Shown in pieces: positions 32,801 through 44,299 of a stretch of 64,000 nucleotides of DNA. Position 1 is the stretch's first letter. Every line of letters starts with the position of its first letter. The stretch comes from Anisus vortex. Taxonomy: Eukaryota > Mollusca > Gastropoda > Planorbidae. Position numbers and translations under genes: made by a program. The DNA lies in NCBI GenBank assembly GCA_949126835.1, contig CASBPS010000186.1, positions 511,001-575,000 of the forward strand, read 5' to 3'. The notes under the pieces are model-generated. The model was not told where the DNA came from and ran no database searches. It saw only the letters and a program-made list of their open reading frames with translations.

Positions 32801-32903
32801 TCTATCTATCTATCTATCTTTCTATCTAACTATCCATCGATCGATCTATCCATCCATTCATCCATTTATCTATCTATCTATCTATTCATCCATCCATCCA
32901 TCC

Positions 32904-32940
<37 letters not shown>

Positions 32941-32941
32941 A

Positions 32942-32974
<33 letters not shown>

Positions 32975-32985
32975 AATCTATTTAA
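32801..32985. repeat. TATC/CATC microsatellite
   Basis: TATC units with blocks of CATC in the middle (about 32830-32905). The open frame over it is an artefact. Confidence 0.93.
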
Positions 32986-33539
32986 TATTTATAAATATAA
33001 TACACTTTTTCCAAGTGACTAGAAAACACAAACAACTTTATCTACTTTTTTTTTTCGTTGATCGTGTGTAATATTTTGAAATATTGTAGTTAACATATTA
33101 TGCATTTACTATAGGCCTGCTAGAAAGGGCCTAACGTTCTAAAGTAAAGCTGGTGTGTATACTAGTTTTGCTCCTTTATAACCTTGATTACTTACATACT
33201 CATTTTTAAACATAGGCTTTAGTCCAGTGATTCTCAAGCTGGGCTCCGTAGACCTGTAAGGGACCACGAAGCTGTTTTGAATTTCAAGGGACCGTGAATG
33301 GCTTACATATACGAGGTACATTTCCCGAACTAATATGAACATCAGACTAGACCTATGCATTTCTTTCAAATTAATTTGACTGTATTCCAGTGAGAAGTTA
33401 TCTGATTATATTTACCCCTGAAAGTCTGTGGTTATACTTGATTTGTTGCTAGCAACTGCAAAACAAATTCTTTGAGGGGCATAAAATTGGCGCGTATTCA
33501 AAATTTAAAACGTTGTTGAAGCAAAACTCTTCAAAAATT
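32986..33539 (+). other. No gene; hAT-like end at about 33217
   Basis: CAGTGATTCTCAAGCTGGGC followed by TCCGTAGACC at 33217 resembles the left end of non-autonomous hAT elements. The right end was not found. The remainder is AT-rich and unassigned. Confidence 0.35.
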
Positions 33540-33700
33540 ATCGTACACACAAAGCCTGCTCGACTGGCGTACCGAAGGCCCTGGGTTCGAATCCTAATGA
33601 CGGCTAGGGTTTTTTGTTCCCGAGTCTGGAACCTGTCATTGGTTGCGACGAAGTATGCCGTGGCCACAGAAAATTGTGAACGCTGCCATATCGGCTGCTG
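33540..33700 (+). mobile_element. tRNA-derived SINE (family A) with head
   Basis: The tRNA-like head has CTCGACTGGCGTACCGAAGG and CCTGGGTTCGAATCC (a perfect B box). The body continues TTGTTCCCGAGTCTGGAACC. The conserved 3' block is GTGGCCACAGAAAATTGTGA and ACGCTGCC. It is the only plus-strand copy with both head and tail, and it fixes the orientation of the family. Confidence 0.8.
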
Positions 33701-33894
33701 TATCAATTTGGTCTGTCGAGATTGCTTTACTATTTATTTTACAGTGCTGGACTAACGGTGTGCTAAAGGAAGTTTTTCTATTGCAGGGATCTACCACAAT
33801 CTCAATACTATAAATAAATGATGCAGCTGAACCAGAATCAGCCTTAAAGGGATCCAAGTTCACGTACCCAAAAAAAAAATATTATCAATGAAAA

Positions 33895-34290
33895 CTGATA
33901 AACAAAGTCAACACTATTTACAAGATCGTGAACCGCCACGTGTAAATGTCCACGCAGCCAGGTTGAATTTATACCCGAGGCCATCAGCTCAAGCTGCATG
34001 TCCCACATGCACGCACCGACGTCTAAAAATATTCTTTCTTTTCCGCCAGCCATTAGGCTGTGGAACACCCTGGATCAGGCCTCCATCATTGGCCCTACTG
34101 TGCCGGCTTTCAAATCGTCACTGAAGGGCTGGTCTGAAAACCTAAAGTGACACTCTGTCATCTGTTTATAATTGTTGTTTGTGATCTTTTTAATTTAATG
34201 ATTACTTAAATTGTGGACTCATTCGTCGGTCCTAACGGAGTCTCCACAGTATTATGAAGAAGAACGGTTCAAATATACAGCAACAAAAAA
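33895..34290 (+). mobile_element. Jockey/CR1-like LINE 3' end
   Basis: It aligns with the reverse complement of 9640-10050: AACAAAGTCAACACTATTTA (NKVTTIYK), CGCCACGTGTAAATGTCCAC, then the FFPPAIRLWNTLDQ-type region and WSENLK plus stop at about 34147. The 3' UTR ends TATTATGAAGAAGAAC and then an A-rich tail (34287-34302). One or more frameshifts are present. It is strongly 5'-truncated. Confidence 0.88.
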
Positions 34291-34302
34291 AAAAAAAAAA
34301 GA

Positions 34303-35056
34303 AACAATGGGAATTTATTTCCACCCTGCTTTAAGATTTGCTGAATTGGTTATTTAAAAAAAAATATGGATACGCAAAATCTTAGGAAGTTTAGGCTAAT
34401 GCATACAAACAACATAATATTATCTTAACTATAATTTACTTCGTACTTTTAATTTTTTTTTAAATATACAATTTAGTCAATAAGCATACGTTTGTTTTGT
34501 TTAGATCTATTGACATCATCAGATCAGCACGTGCTAACTTCGCGTTCTTTCTCTCCTTACAATGTGATTGTGTGTGGCAAAGGGCAAAATCGTAGGAAGC
34601 ATAAATAAAAATGCAAAGGCCTATATCAGATTTGTACGAAAAACCTAAACCTTGTGTTTTTTTAAGGGTTTGTTTATCGTCATCTTTTAAAGAGACCGAG
34701 TGCCATAAAAAAAATCCTAAAAGGTTTGAGAATTGCATTAGCTTAACCTATTATATCCAGCCTTTCCTGAACGTCTTTCTTTTTTTTATCCACTTCTTTT
34801 TTAAAAAAAATACTTCTATTTCGTGACCCACTAATATTAATTTGTTCTTTACTATAAGTAATTTATAACAGAAATGAAATTCCACACAATGTTTATCTAT
34901 TATACATTACACCTAATCTAGTGACGCTGAAAAACTTACACAGGGGGCGTAAGTGTAACTGAGATCGGGTTTAGATCTTATCAAATGTCCGTATTGGGGG
35001 GAAATATAATAATTGTTTGCGATGCCAAACAAACATAACCTAAAGTAACTTATTAA
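34303..35056. other. AT-rich stretch, nothing recognised
   Basis: No gene, tandem array or clear element boundary. Short frames on both strands at 34460-34826 carry no domain signature. Confidence 0.4.
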
Positions 35057-36532
35057 TGTGAACTGGTGACCAGTTTACGTTTTATTTTTGTTTTTTTACT
35101 ATACCAGTCTACGGTGTATGATTGTGTTTTTTTGTTATATTTTCTTTGTTAATTACTAAATTCTGTAGCCTACCAAAACTTATCCGTTTTAGGTAAATAA
35201 CTTTGTTAACGATTATTGTTGGGGAAGATGGTTATTAGTAATTAGTAGGAAAGGTACTGTAGTTTGTATATATATATAGTTTAGTTTAGTAGATTGTTTA
35301 TATATTTAGAGGTCTTCGTTTTACTTATAATATGAAGCACACTTTTAACATTTTTTAAACTAATTATTTTTGAGCGCCTGGTCAAGTTGCTTGAATCTGA
35401 TTGGCCGTGGTTAAATGATTAGGATTGGTCTGTATTTTAATCCTATTTGAATCGGATTGGTCAGTAATAGTTGTTGATTCGCCCTAGAGGGCTATTTAAT
35501 TCTCTTCTGGTCAGTGTTTGGCCTTCTTATTGTGTGTGGTCAAGATGGCATCTCTCTTAAGTCCCGTAAGTTTTGAGTTTATTTTATAGTTCTATGAATT
35601 TCATTGTTAAAATATGTACGATAAACTGTTCATTGTTATCTTAACGTTAACAATTTGACAGGATGATTAGTTATTTTGTGTGATGGGTAAGATAATATGG
35701 GGATTTTCGAAGTACATTAAATGGACAGCGAACATACAAGGAGGCGACCATTTTTAATGTGTTTCCGCCGCATTGTGTAGAATATATTTATTATTGTTGA
35801 CCTAACCTAATGTTTGCTTTATATATTTTTTCTTATTAATTAGGTCGGATAAAACCTACCTTGTTGGTCTCTTGTATATATTTATTCTCTTGTTATATGT
35901 TGGTTTTAGGTTAGAGGTTATAAATTGCTAGATCTCTTGTATATATTTATTCTCTTGTTTTATATTGTTTTAAGTTAGATGTTATAAACTGCTAGATCTG
36001 TTGTTATATTTTCTTGGTTAGATATTAGTGTGTTAAGTGATGAGAAGATTTGAATTATGATTTTGTAGTATGTGAATTAAGAGTTGGTAGAGATGGTGAT
36101 TTATTTAGTTAGAAATGGCGTTGGTAGACGATGGATTATTTAGTTGTTGTTGATATTGATGGTTAGGGCTAGGGTTTATTATTATAATTTGAATAAACTT
36201 ATGTTGACTCTTCAAAAGATTATTTGTTCACTTGATAGATACATTGTTGTAGTGTACGTTGTTTATGTTTGTCTATTTGTAGTTTGCTGTTCTGTGTTTA
36301 GCTTAGTAATTTAGTATTTAGTATAGTTAGCTAGTAATAGTAGCCTTTAGTATTGGTTCATCCAGGTAGCTAATCCTACCTGCCTACCACAATATAGGTA
36401 TGCACAGATATACCCGTCCCCTCCCCTTGTATATAAATGTAAATATATGTACATTAATTTAATTGTGTGTTATATAATTCAATAACACACACACACTATA
36501 ATTATTTGAACTCAGTTAATTCCCCCCTTACA
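35057..36532 (+). repeat. 5' LTR
   Basis: 1476 bp, TG...CA. It contains a TATA-like GGCTATTTAATTC at about 35490, an ATG at 35545 and a splice donor at 35566. It has two copies of a tandem block of about 70 bp with CTCTTGTATATATTTATTCT (35870-35990), and a CA/AC run near the end. Confidence 0.93.
35485..35566 (+). promoter_or_regulatory. LTR core promoter and short ATG exon with splice donor
   Basis: The TATA-like CTATTTAATT (about 35492) is followed about 50 bases later by CAAGATGGCATCTCTCTTAA. The ATG at 35545 gives MASLLSP and then GTAAGT at 35566, a strong 5' splice site in phase 0. The same arrangement is in the 3' LTR (ATG 38932, donor 38953). The start site is inferred. Confidence 0.5.
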
Positions 36533-36534
36533 AA

Positions 36535-36552
36535 TGGTGTCATGAAGTGGGC
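36535..36552 (+). other. Primer binding site (tRNA-Leu-like)
   Basis: TGGTGTCATGAAGTGGGC starts two bases after the 5' LTR. It matches the complement of the usual metazoan tRNA-Leu 3' end (TGGTGTCAGGAGTGGGAT) at most positions. Confidence 0.65.
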
Positions 36553-38445
36553 ATCTGTGATTGGATGGACCAATGTAGTTAGTTTCTTTTTGGTTAGGCC
36601 TCAGTTGTGTAGATTAGGGTCTTGGTTAGGATAGTTTTGATGGTTTAGTTTTGTTTGACTAGGAGTGGTATTTTATGGTATAGTTGTTTGGTATATAGGA
36701 GTTGGATCTAGGTTTGAGTAGTAGTTCTCTGTGGATTAGGTTGTTGTGAGTAATGCATGATAGTTGTTAGACCTAGGTTGTTGTTGATTTTTTTGGTACT
36801 AGTGTGTTAGGCTTAGTTGTTGTTTTGGCAGTTAGCGTTAGGTAGGAGAGAGACCAACATAGGTAGGGCCGACGGAGACAACGGCAGCAGTGGACGTCCT
36901 GTGACCATTGGGGCTGTGCAGCTAGCTGTGTGTTGGGCCAGGCCCTGGCATTGGGACCTACACTTTGGTCACCAGGGTCCGGCATCCTGTAGCTGTTGGA
37001 GCCTGGAAGCTGGCGGTGTATGCTTGGGCCAGGCCTTGGCGTTGGGACCTCCATATGGGTCACCAGGGTCCTGGGCTCGGGCGACAGTGACGATGGCTGC
37101 TGCCGGAGAGATGCAACTGGGGCAAGTACCACCTTCTTGCCCCACCACCACCACGAGAGGTGTGCCGACCAGGGCCACCTGCCTGGTTTCCCTCGGCCAA
37201 GGGGGAGCCGTGGATTGTCTGGACGTCCCCTGGAGTGGGCAGTGTAGTGCCGGGTAGTGGCCAGTGTAGTACCGTGTAGTGCCCTGGAGTGGCCGAAGTG
37301 AGAAGTAGTAAGGCCCGGGAGTGGCCAAATAGACATGGCCATGGAGTCAGATGTAGCATAACCAAAGAAGTGTTTTCATTCAGACGTCAAGAATTTGGAT
37401 GTGTTTCATGCCTCCCAGCCAAAGCCTACCGGAGAATTGTTGCCTTGTTGTACATTGTTTCAGTTTTTTTGCTTGTCACGCATGTACATCTAATTACTGC
37501 CTTTTTTATTAACTTTTTTTATTTTTAATGTTCATATTTCATATGTAAATAATGCAACCGTTGTTGTCGACACACCCTTGTTATTGTGTTGACATGTTTT
37601 TTTTACGTACCAGTAATTTAAATATTTTTTTCAATGCAGTATTTTTATGAACTGTTCACGTAGGTAAATGTTTTTTTTTTGTCTCTCTTGTGGGAGGCAT
37701 GTTTTCTTGATACCATGGTTCTTCGTGAACTGGCGGTGTAGTTCATGTGGGACTAACATTGTTGGTTCTGGTCAAAATAATTTTTTTCTTGTCCGCACCA
37801 GATGCGGAATGAGGAAACAAAATGTAATAATTTTTATGTTTTTTATAGCATGATTTCTTATGTATGTTTTATTGTTCTTTGTGAACTGTAGCTAGGTTCT
37901 TTGTGAACTGGCAGTATTGTTCTTGGGGAACGGATGCTGTTCGTTCTTGTCAAAATAAGATATTTTTTTCTTGTCCACACCAGTTGCGGACTGAGGAAGC
38001 AAATTGTTATAATTTACTGTTTTTATGATGTTTTATGATACCCTGATGTCTTATGTTTATTTTCCGTTTTTGATGGTATATAATTATAATTGGCTGCCGG
38101 ATTGTATGTGAGATAACATGAGTGAGCGTGTGTGTTATTAATGATGCATTCCTTTTCACCGAGACTTTTTGTATGTCATTGTGAAGTCGTCAAGGCTCAC
38201 TTTGGGCATGGTGGTTGCCGCCTATGTTGTATTTGTTCATAAATTGCAGAACAGTGCCTTCAGTGGCATCTGCTTATTTACTGACGTGAATTTTTTTTTG
38301 TGTGGACATTCTAGGAATGTCGGGCATAGGGGTGGGTAATCAAGAGTCTTTTGTTGATTGGTCTTGTATCATTTTTGATTAATTCACGCTTGTGTGGTAT
38401 GTAAGAGTTTTATCGAGGGCGATAAAAAAAGTCCGGCAGGAAGTG
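36553..38445. other. Internal region of the LTR element, no gag-pol
   Basis: 36860-37330 is a GC-rich block with a duplicated segment (GGGCCAGGCC...CACCAGGGTCC at about 36936 and 37030) and GTAGTG-type short repeats. 37716-37850 and 37898-38040 are two copies of an element of about 185 bp with TTCTTTGTGAACTGGC and TTTTTTTCTTGTCC-CACCAG. Frames on both strands in the GC block (36773-37342) have biased composition and no domain. The region just before the 3' LTR, AAAAAAAGTCCGGCAGGAAG, could serve as polypurine tract. Confidence 0.6.
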
Positions 38446-39985
38446 TGTGAACTGGTGACCAGTTTACGTTTTATTTTTGTTTTTTTACTATACCAGTCTA
38501 CGGTGTATGATTGTGTTTTTTTGTTATATTTTCTTTGTTAATTACTAAATTCTGTACCAAAACGTATCCGTTTTAGGTAAATAACTTTGTTAACGATTAT
38601 TGTTGGGGAAGATGGTTATTAGTAATTAGTAGGAAAGGTACTGTAGTTTGTATATATATATATAGTTTAGTTTAGTAGATTGTTTATATATTTGGAGGTC
38701 TTCGTTTTACTTATAATATGAAGCACACTTTTAACATTTTTTTAAACTAATTATTTTTGAGCGCCTGGTCAAGTTGCTTGAATCTGATTGGCCGTGGTTA
38801 AATGATTAGGATTGGTCTGTATTTTAATCCTATTTGAATCGGATTGGTCAGTAATAGTTGTTGATTCGCCCTAGAGGGCTATTTAATTCTCTTCTGGTCA
38901 GTGTTTGGCCTTCTTATTGTGTGTGGTCAAGATGGCATCTCTCTTAAGTCCCGTAAGTTTTGAGTTTTTTTTATAGTTCTATGAATTTCATTGTTAAAAT
39001 ATGTACGATAAACTGTTCATTGTTATTTTAACGTTAACAATTTGACAGGATGATTAGTTATTTTGTGTGATGGGTAAGATAATATGGGGATTTTCGAAGT
39101 ACATTAAATGGACAGCGAACATACAAGGAGGCGACCATTTTTAATGTGTTTCCGCCGCATTGTGTAGAATATATTTATTATTGTTGACCTAACCTAATGT
39201 TTGCTTTTTATATTTTTTCTTATTAATTAGGTCGGATAAAACCTACCTTGTTGGTCTCTTGTATATATTTATTCTCTTGTTATATGTTGGTTTTAAGTTA
39301 GATGTTAGAAATTGCTAGGTCTCTTGTATATATTTATTCTCTTGTTATATGTTGGTTTTAGGTTAGAGGTTATAAATTGCTAGGTCTCTTGTATATATTT
39401 ATTCTCTTGTTTTATATTGTTTTAAGTTAGATGTTATAAACTGCTAGATCTGTTGTTATATTTTCTTGGTTAGATATTAGTGTGTTAAGTGATGAGAAGA
39501 TTTGAATTATGATTTTGTAGTATGTGAATTAAGAGTTGGTAGAGATGGTGATTTATTTAGTTAGAAATGGCGTTGGTAGACGATGGATTATTTAGTTGTT
39601 GTTGATATTGATGGTTAGGGCTAGGGTTTATTATTATAATTTGAATAAACTTATGTTGACTCTTCAAAAGATTATTTGTTCACTTGATAGATACATTGTT
39701 GTAGTGTACGTTGTTTATGTTTGTCTATTTGTAGTTTGCTGTTCTGTGTTTAGCTTAGTAATTTAGTATTTAGTATAGTTAGCTAGTAATAGTAGCCTTT
39801 AGTATTGGTTCATCCAGGTAGCTAATCCTACCTGCCTACCACAATATAGGTATGCACAGATATACCCGTCCCCTCCCCTTGTATATAAATGTAAATATAT
39901 GTACATTAATTTAATTGTGTGTTATATAATTCAATAACACACACACACTATAATTATTTGAACTCAGTTAATTTCCCCCCTTACA
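38446..39985 (+). repeat. 3' LTR
   Basis: 1540 bp. The extra length compared with the 5' LTR is mainly a third copy of the CTCTTGTATATATTTATTCT tandem block (39255-39430). Other differences are a handful of substitutions and small indels, e.g. the short deletion at about 38555. Confidence 0.93.
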
Positions 39986-41772
39986 TTAATGTAAGAACTA
40001 AGCGTATTTAACATTTTGCAACACGGGTATAATTCTCTAGGCTAAAATGAATGCTAATTAATAATTTAAAACTTTACAAACATAGGACAAATCAAATAAA
40101 TTGAGTCATAACCGACTTAATATAAAAGTTAAACAAATGTTTATCGAAGCTAAGTATTAAATAGAAATTAAACTTTGTATGCCTATAGGCTATAGAAACT
40201 AAAATTTTTATAACTTTGTCTAGGCCTATAGATTACAGAAACTATATAATACACTTTGTATAACTTTGTCAGGCTTGGTGAGGATAGTACGTTTCTTTCA
40301 TTTTGTATAGTTACCATCTTTTAATTACAATAAATAGCTCTAGGCTATACACGTTGAAGTAATAAAAAAAAGTGACAAGTTTTATGGCTGACTGGGGCAG
40401 AATCTAATAGTACCGTAATATAGTTTCTTCTTTCATGTTTTTTTTTTAAATGTGACCGCATTACTTAATAGCTACTTGCCGTCTTGGTGTCTTTGAATTA
40501 CATTAGACTAGTACATGTATTGTAACCTACATATATACTACCGGGGTATTTAATAATTTTTATAGTGTTTTTTTTTTTAATTTAAAAATTATAAATTCTT
40601 TTTTTTTTAGTACAATATAGATCCAGGCCTACGTATAAGTATAGGAGACGGTCTAGAGTCTAGATATATTAAAAAAAAAGAGAATTAAAGAATTTAAAGT
40701 TGGCTATCTTTTTTTTTTTGGAGACATTATATTTCATTAACGTGAAATATTTATATATTTTTTAAATTACTCTATTTTAAATATCGGATAAAAAAAAAAC
40801 GTAGATTTTATAGTTTAATAAGTAGGTAAGCCTATAGTACTATAGTCTATAAAGATATATTCAATGTCGATAGGAAAGTTGATTTTTTTTTTTTTTTTTT
40901 TATTGCCTGTATTGTCCAATGTTGAACCTTTATATGATATTTATGCATTCAAATAAATTATTGGACTATTCAAATTCAATGCTTTTTGTGTAAAATTAAA
41001 TATAATTTAATAATATTAATTAAAGAAAAAAAGTGGGATCGTATTGGATTTGAACCCATTACCAACTGGTGCGAATTCAGTTCGTTATGCCGTTCGGCCA
41101 CTAACTCTTGTGACTGCGAGCATTTATTTAATTTATTAGCCAAGTTAAAGTTAAGAAATTAAAAATTGAACTTTATAATTAACGTTTTAATGAAATAACT
41201 TTATTAAAAATAAAACAGGATAGTTTTAAATGTGTGTTTTTTAAAATGATACATTTAAATTTAATGATATATTTTTTAATTAAGAAAAGCATTTTATCGA
41301 AAACGAAACAACTAGATCTAATCTAGCTGATTAGAAATCCCGCTCAGCCGCGTGCAGCGTGGTGTATTTCAAACCAAGATGTCGCGCCCAATGAAACGGC
41401 CTAACTTTCTGATATAGCCTATATATATATTATATCATATATGGACGATATTTAGTAGGTGAGTAAATATTATAATATAATTTGCATATATATTTATTCG
41501 GAATTTTAAGTAGTCGAATTTTTAATTATAGTTAGTAGGCTATCTGTTGATATTTTATTGACAATTATTGAATTACAAAATACAATTTTAAATATTAAAT
41601 GGTTGATAATATAATTATATAGAGTCTATAATCTAGGCCTAATATCTAATATATAAAATACTAATTTAATAATTATATTGATAAATAATGTGATGCTACG
41701 ACTATTATAATGTAGGCCTAGGCTTTTATTTCTTTGTATTTTAATTAACAGGAATTCCAAATTTTGTTTCAG
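39986..41772. other. AT-rich stretch with one shared repeat and one tRNA-like segment
   Basis: 40186-40265 carries two degenerate units of the CTATAGATTA-AGAAACTA repeat that is tandem at 50155-50290. 40560-40800 and 40880-40905 have long T or A runs. A donor-like AGTAG|GTGAGTAAATA lies at 41457. No protein gene is seen. Confidence 0.45.
41035..41115 (-). other. tRNA-like / tRNA-derived segment
   Basis: On the minus strand AGTGGCCGAACGGCATAACG (A-box-like) and GTAATGGGTTCAAATCCAAT (B box) lie at tRNA spacing, with CGAACTGAATTCG as a small hairpin between them. The acceptor stem does not pair, so it is probably a tRNA pseudogene or SINE head, not a working tRNA. Confidence 0.45.
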
Positions 41773-41948
41773 TCTGAAGATAGAAGCTGTGGAGTAGAGT
41801 TGAGTCAAAAGACTAGTAGGCCTACCATTGAATCTCATTGATTAAATTTATTGATAGGCTACACCTTGACCTATAACTAACTACTAGACAACATTCATGC
41901 AGTCATCTGATATTGATATAGAATTATAGATGATGATTTAATAAACAG
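41773..41948 (+). ncRNA. Exon-like module 1 (duplicated at 46070)
   Basis: It is bounded by TTTTGTTTCAG and AACAG|GTGAGTAAATAC. It starts TCTGAAGATAGAAGCTGTGG and ends with a block CATGCAGTCATCTGATA and AGATGATGATTTAATAAACAG. It has stops in all frames when compared with its copy at 46070-46213. The upstream intron sequence is shared with that copy too, starting at about 41620. It is interpreted as an exon of a spliced non-coding transcript; no transcript evidence is available. Confidence 0.35.
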
Positions 41949-42419
41949 GTGAGTAAATACTAGCCTGTTTTTTATATTTTTTAACCAGATACACGTGTTA
42001 ATGACAGTTAATGAGTTAACAGTTTAGTTAACTTAATTAATGTTAAAGATTAAAAAATAACTTTGATGTAGGCTACAGACTTTAAAAAAAAGTTATAGGC
42101 TAAAAAAATTTTTTGTTTTGTAATTATAATTGCCTAGGCCTATTAAACTTGAATCATTTCAGGAAAATAAATAGTTTATCGTGCTAAATTTCATAGGGAA
42201 AATACTATACTATACATGTCTATATTATATAGTGGCTATACGCCTAAACTTATAGTAACTTATAGGCTATATATATAATATATATATTACATGTCCATAA
42301 TATTGAATTGAACTATCCCCTACTATTTGTTGTTAGTTATGGTTATTATGATTAGACCCTATACTAGGTACTTTGATAAAAAATTCAAATTAAAGCTATG
42401 TTTTAATAATTATATCCAT

Positions 42420-42660
42420 TGTATAGAGATTTTTACCAGCTTTCCAATGATACTAAGTTTGTGAAGATATCTTTACTAGAACAAAAGTTATGAGCAAAAA
42501 CAACCACTTATATAACCATTGTAATTAATTTTTAAAATTGTGACCGAAAATGTCCAATATTCTCACTATAATGAAATAATGCTCATAACTTTAAAAATGC
42601 TAAAGATAATTCAATGAAATTTTCAGAGTTTACATATAATTCATTATGCTTTAAGAATAT
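42420..42660. repeat. Diverged foldback
   Basis: The left arm near 42440-42500 (TTGTGAAGATATCTTTACTA, AAAAGTTATGAGCA) and the right arm near 42586-42660 (TGCTCATAACTTT, GCTAAAGATAATT) are imperfect reverse complements. There is no coding content. Confidence 0.45.
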
Positions 42661-43582
42661 AATGTTTACTTTGATTTATTAAATGAAAATTATTTTTGTT
42701 TAAATATTAGAAGTAGCAGGGGTCACACAAAAATGAAAAACGACTAGTGTCGAGACAGATCAAAAACATTTTATTTTGATTTCTAAAGCATTTATCTGTT
42801 TCAAAACATATGCACATAAATTGTAAAATATTTTATACTATCAATATAAATATTTCAGAGTTAAAGTGACATTAAAAAAAAAATTCTATTAAAATTTATC
42901 TATAAATATTAATAAAATGAGAAAGTAAACTCAATTATTTGCATCGCCTACTACACTCATTGAACAATATATTCACCAAATAAATACATTATAAACAGGG
43001 TAATATTGATTCATTTTAAACAAAAATTCTTGTTTATTTATATTGTCTTGTGAGGAACTTTCACCATTTAGTCATTTAGATAACCACGTCTCTGAAAATG
43101 AAAAAGAAAATTGTGAAAAGGTAACGATGTTAAACTCATTTTATTAAGAAATCTGAAAAGTAAAAAATTCAGACAAACAATGTAAGTATTTAACAAATTC
43201 TAATAGATCTTCTGTCCAACAGGATGCAGATCTATTAAATATCTTGCTGTGCAATCCTGATTTTAGAATGTCTCCCACAGGTGCCGAGCTAACAATTGAA
43301 AGCTCTTGAACAGCATCGTTTAAACACAAGTCACAGGAGACACTCAGAGACAAATTATAGTATAAAGATGCAATGTATTTATAATTTATATAATACAACA
43401 CTAGCACTAACAAACATTTCATCAAATGGAGTGATGGTCCCATCCGCTCATGATATGTCTTGTTCCAGGCAAACTTGAAATTCCTCTCCATGTAACCAGC
43501 TGTTACTACTGTTAGTGACAAATATATATTGACTTGTACTTTATTAAGTGATATTATTTGTATTTAAAAATAAACAACTTAC

Positions 43583-44076
43583 TATTCCAGGTGCTTTACT
43601 ATGTATAATGTCATCCAAGGCCATGGCGGTGTCTTTTAATTCTTTCCAAACAGATGCTGTCGCTGTCGATAAATATTTTATTTATAAAATTAATTTACAA
43701 AATTTATATACTGTTTGTTTTTCTAAATTTATTTTAATTAAGTCATAGTAATAGTAATGTATAATAAGTAGCCTAAACAACTTACCAACCCAGGTGCTTT
43801 GCAGTGTCTGACCTGGTTTTATTGAAGAATGTCGTACGAGGACTGTCATTTTTGAATTCTCTCCAAACAGATGCTGCAGATAAATCATATTTTTATTTAT
43901 AAAAATAATGTACAAGATTTATATACTGTTTGTATTTCTAGATGTATTTAAATAAGTTATAGTATTGCATAATAAGTAAACAACTTACCAACCCAGGTGC
44001 TTCACAGTTGCCGTCCTTGTTTTATTGAAGAATGTTGTCCGAGGCCTGACATCTTTGAATTCTCTCCAAACAGACG
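43583..44076 (-). repeat. 203-bp tandem triplication of an exon-like unit
   Basis: Three minus-strand units (exon-like parts 44076-43989, 43873-43786, 43656-43583) have donors spaced exactly 203 bp apart. Each has an acceptor CAG|C(A/G)TCTGTTTGGA and a donor at GTAAG. One frame stays open in all three: SVWREFKDVRPRTTFFNKTR in the unit nearest 44 kb, SVWREFKNDSPRTTFFNKTR in the middle, and SVWKELKDT in the third. The 88-nt exons shift phase, so the frame cannot run through consecutive copies. I recognise no family. Confidence 0.6.
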
Positions 44077-44212
44077 CTGTCGATTAATCGTATTTTTGTT
44101 TATAAAAATAATTTACAAGTTGTATATATACTATTTGTATTTAGACATGTTTTCCATGAGAACTAATAATTATATAGGCCTACACATTTATACAAATAAA
44201 AGCAAAACCCAC

Positions 44213-44295
44213 CTTATTGTTTTCATATTCCTCGGCTGGACCATTCTAGTATTGGACATCGGAGTAACATTAGCCATTTATCATTTAGATATTAG
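44213..44295 (-). other. Exon-like segment with ATG
   Basis: The minus-strand acceptor AAATTTTCAG is at 44296 and the donor AATAAG|GTGGGT at 44212. An ATG gives MANVTPMSNTRMVQPRNMKT. The next unit downstream does not continue this frame far. It may be part of the same spliced transcript as the triplicated units. Confidence 0.35.
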
Positions 44296-44299
44296 CTGA

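Larger units (their letters stand above)
35057..39985 (+). mobile_element. Non-autonomous LTR retrotransposon (4.9 kb)
   Basis: Two near-identical direct repeats (35057-36532 and 38446-39985) begin TGTGAACTGGTGACCAG and end CCCCTTACA. TTAA flanks both sides (ATTAA if the last A is counted as target), a Gypsy-size target duplication. The 18 bases from 36535 resemble a tRNA-Leu primer site. The internal region is only 1.9 kb with no gag, protease, RT or integrase, so it depends on another element. The few LTR differences suggest a recent insertion. It is a large non-autonomous type (LARD-like). Confidence 0.92.

Noticed and set aside
36773..37365. Overlapping open frames of 80-190 codons on both strands
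   Set aside because: GC-rich block inside the LTR element. Composition-driven, mutually overlapping, no domain.
35057..39985. piggyBac insertion suggested by the TTAA flanks
   Set aside because: The ends are 1.5-kb direct repeats with TG...CA and a primer-site match, which is an LTR retrotransposon and not a TIR element.
43144..43521. 125-aa minus-strand frame as one gene
   Set aside because: It runs across an acceptor-like site and AT-rich DNA. Only parts (YMERNFKFAWNKTYHERMG) might be exonic; there was not enough to call a gene.
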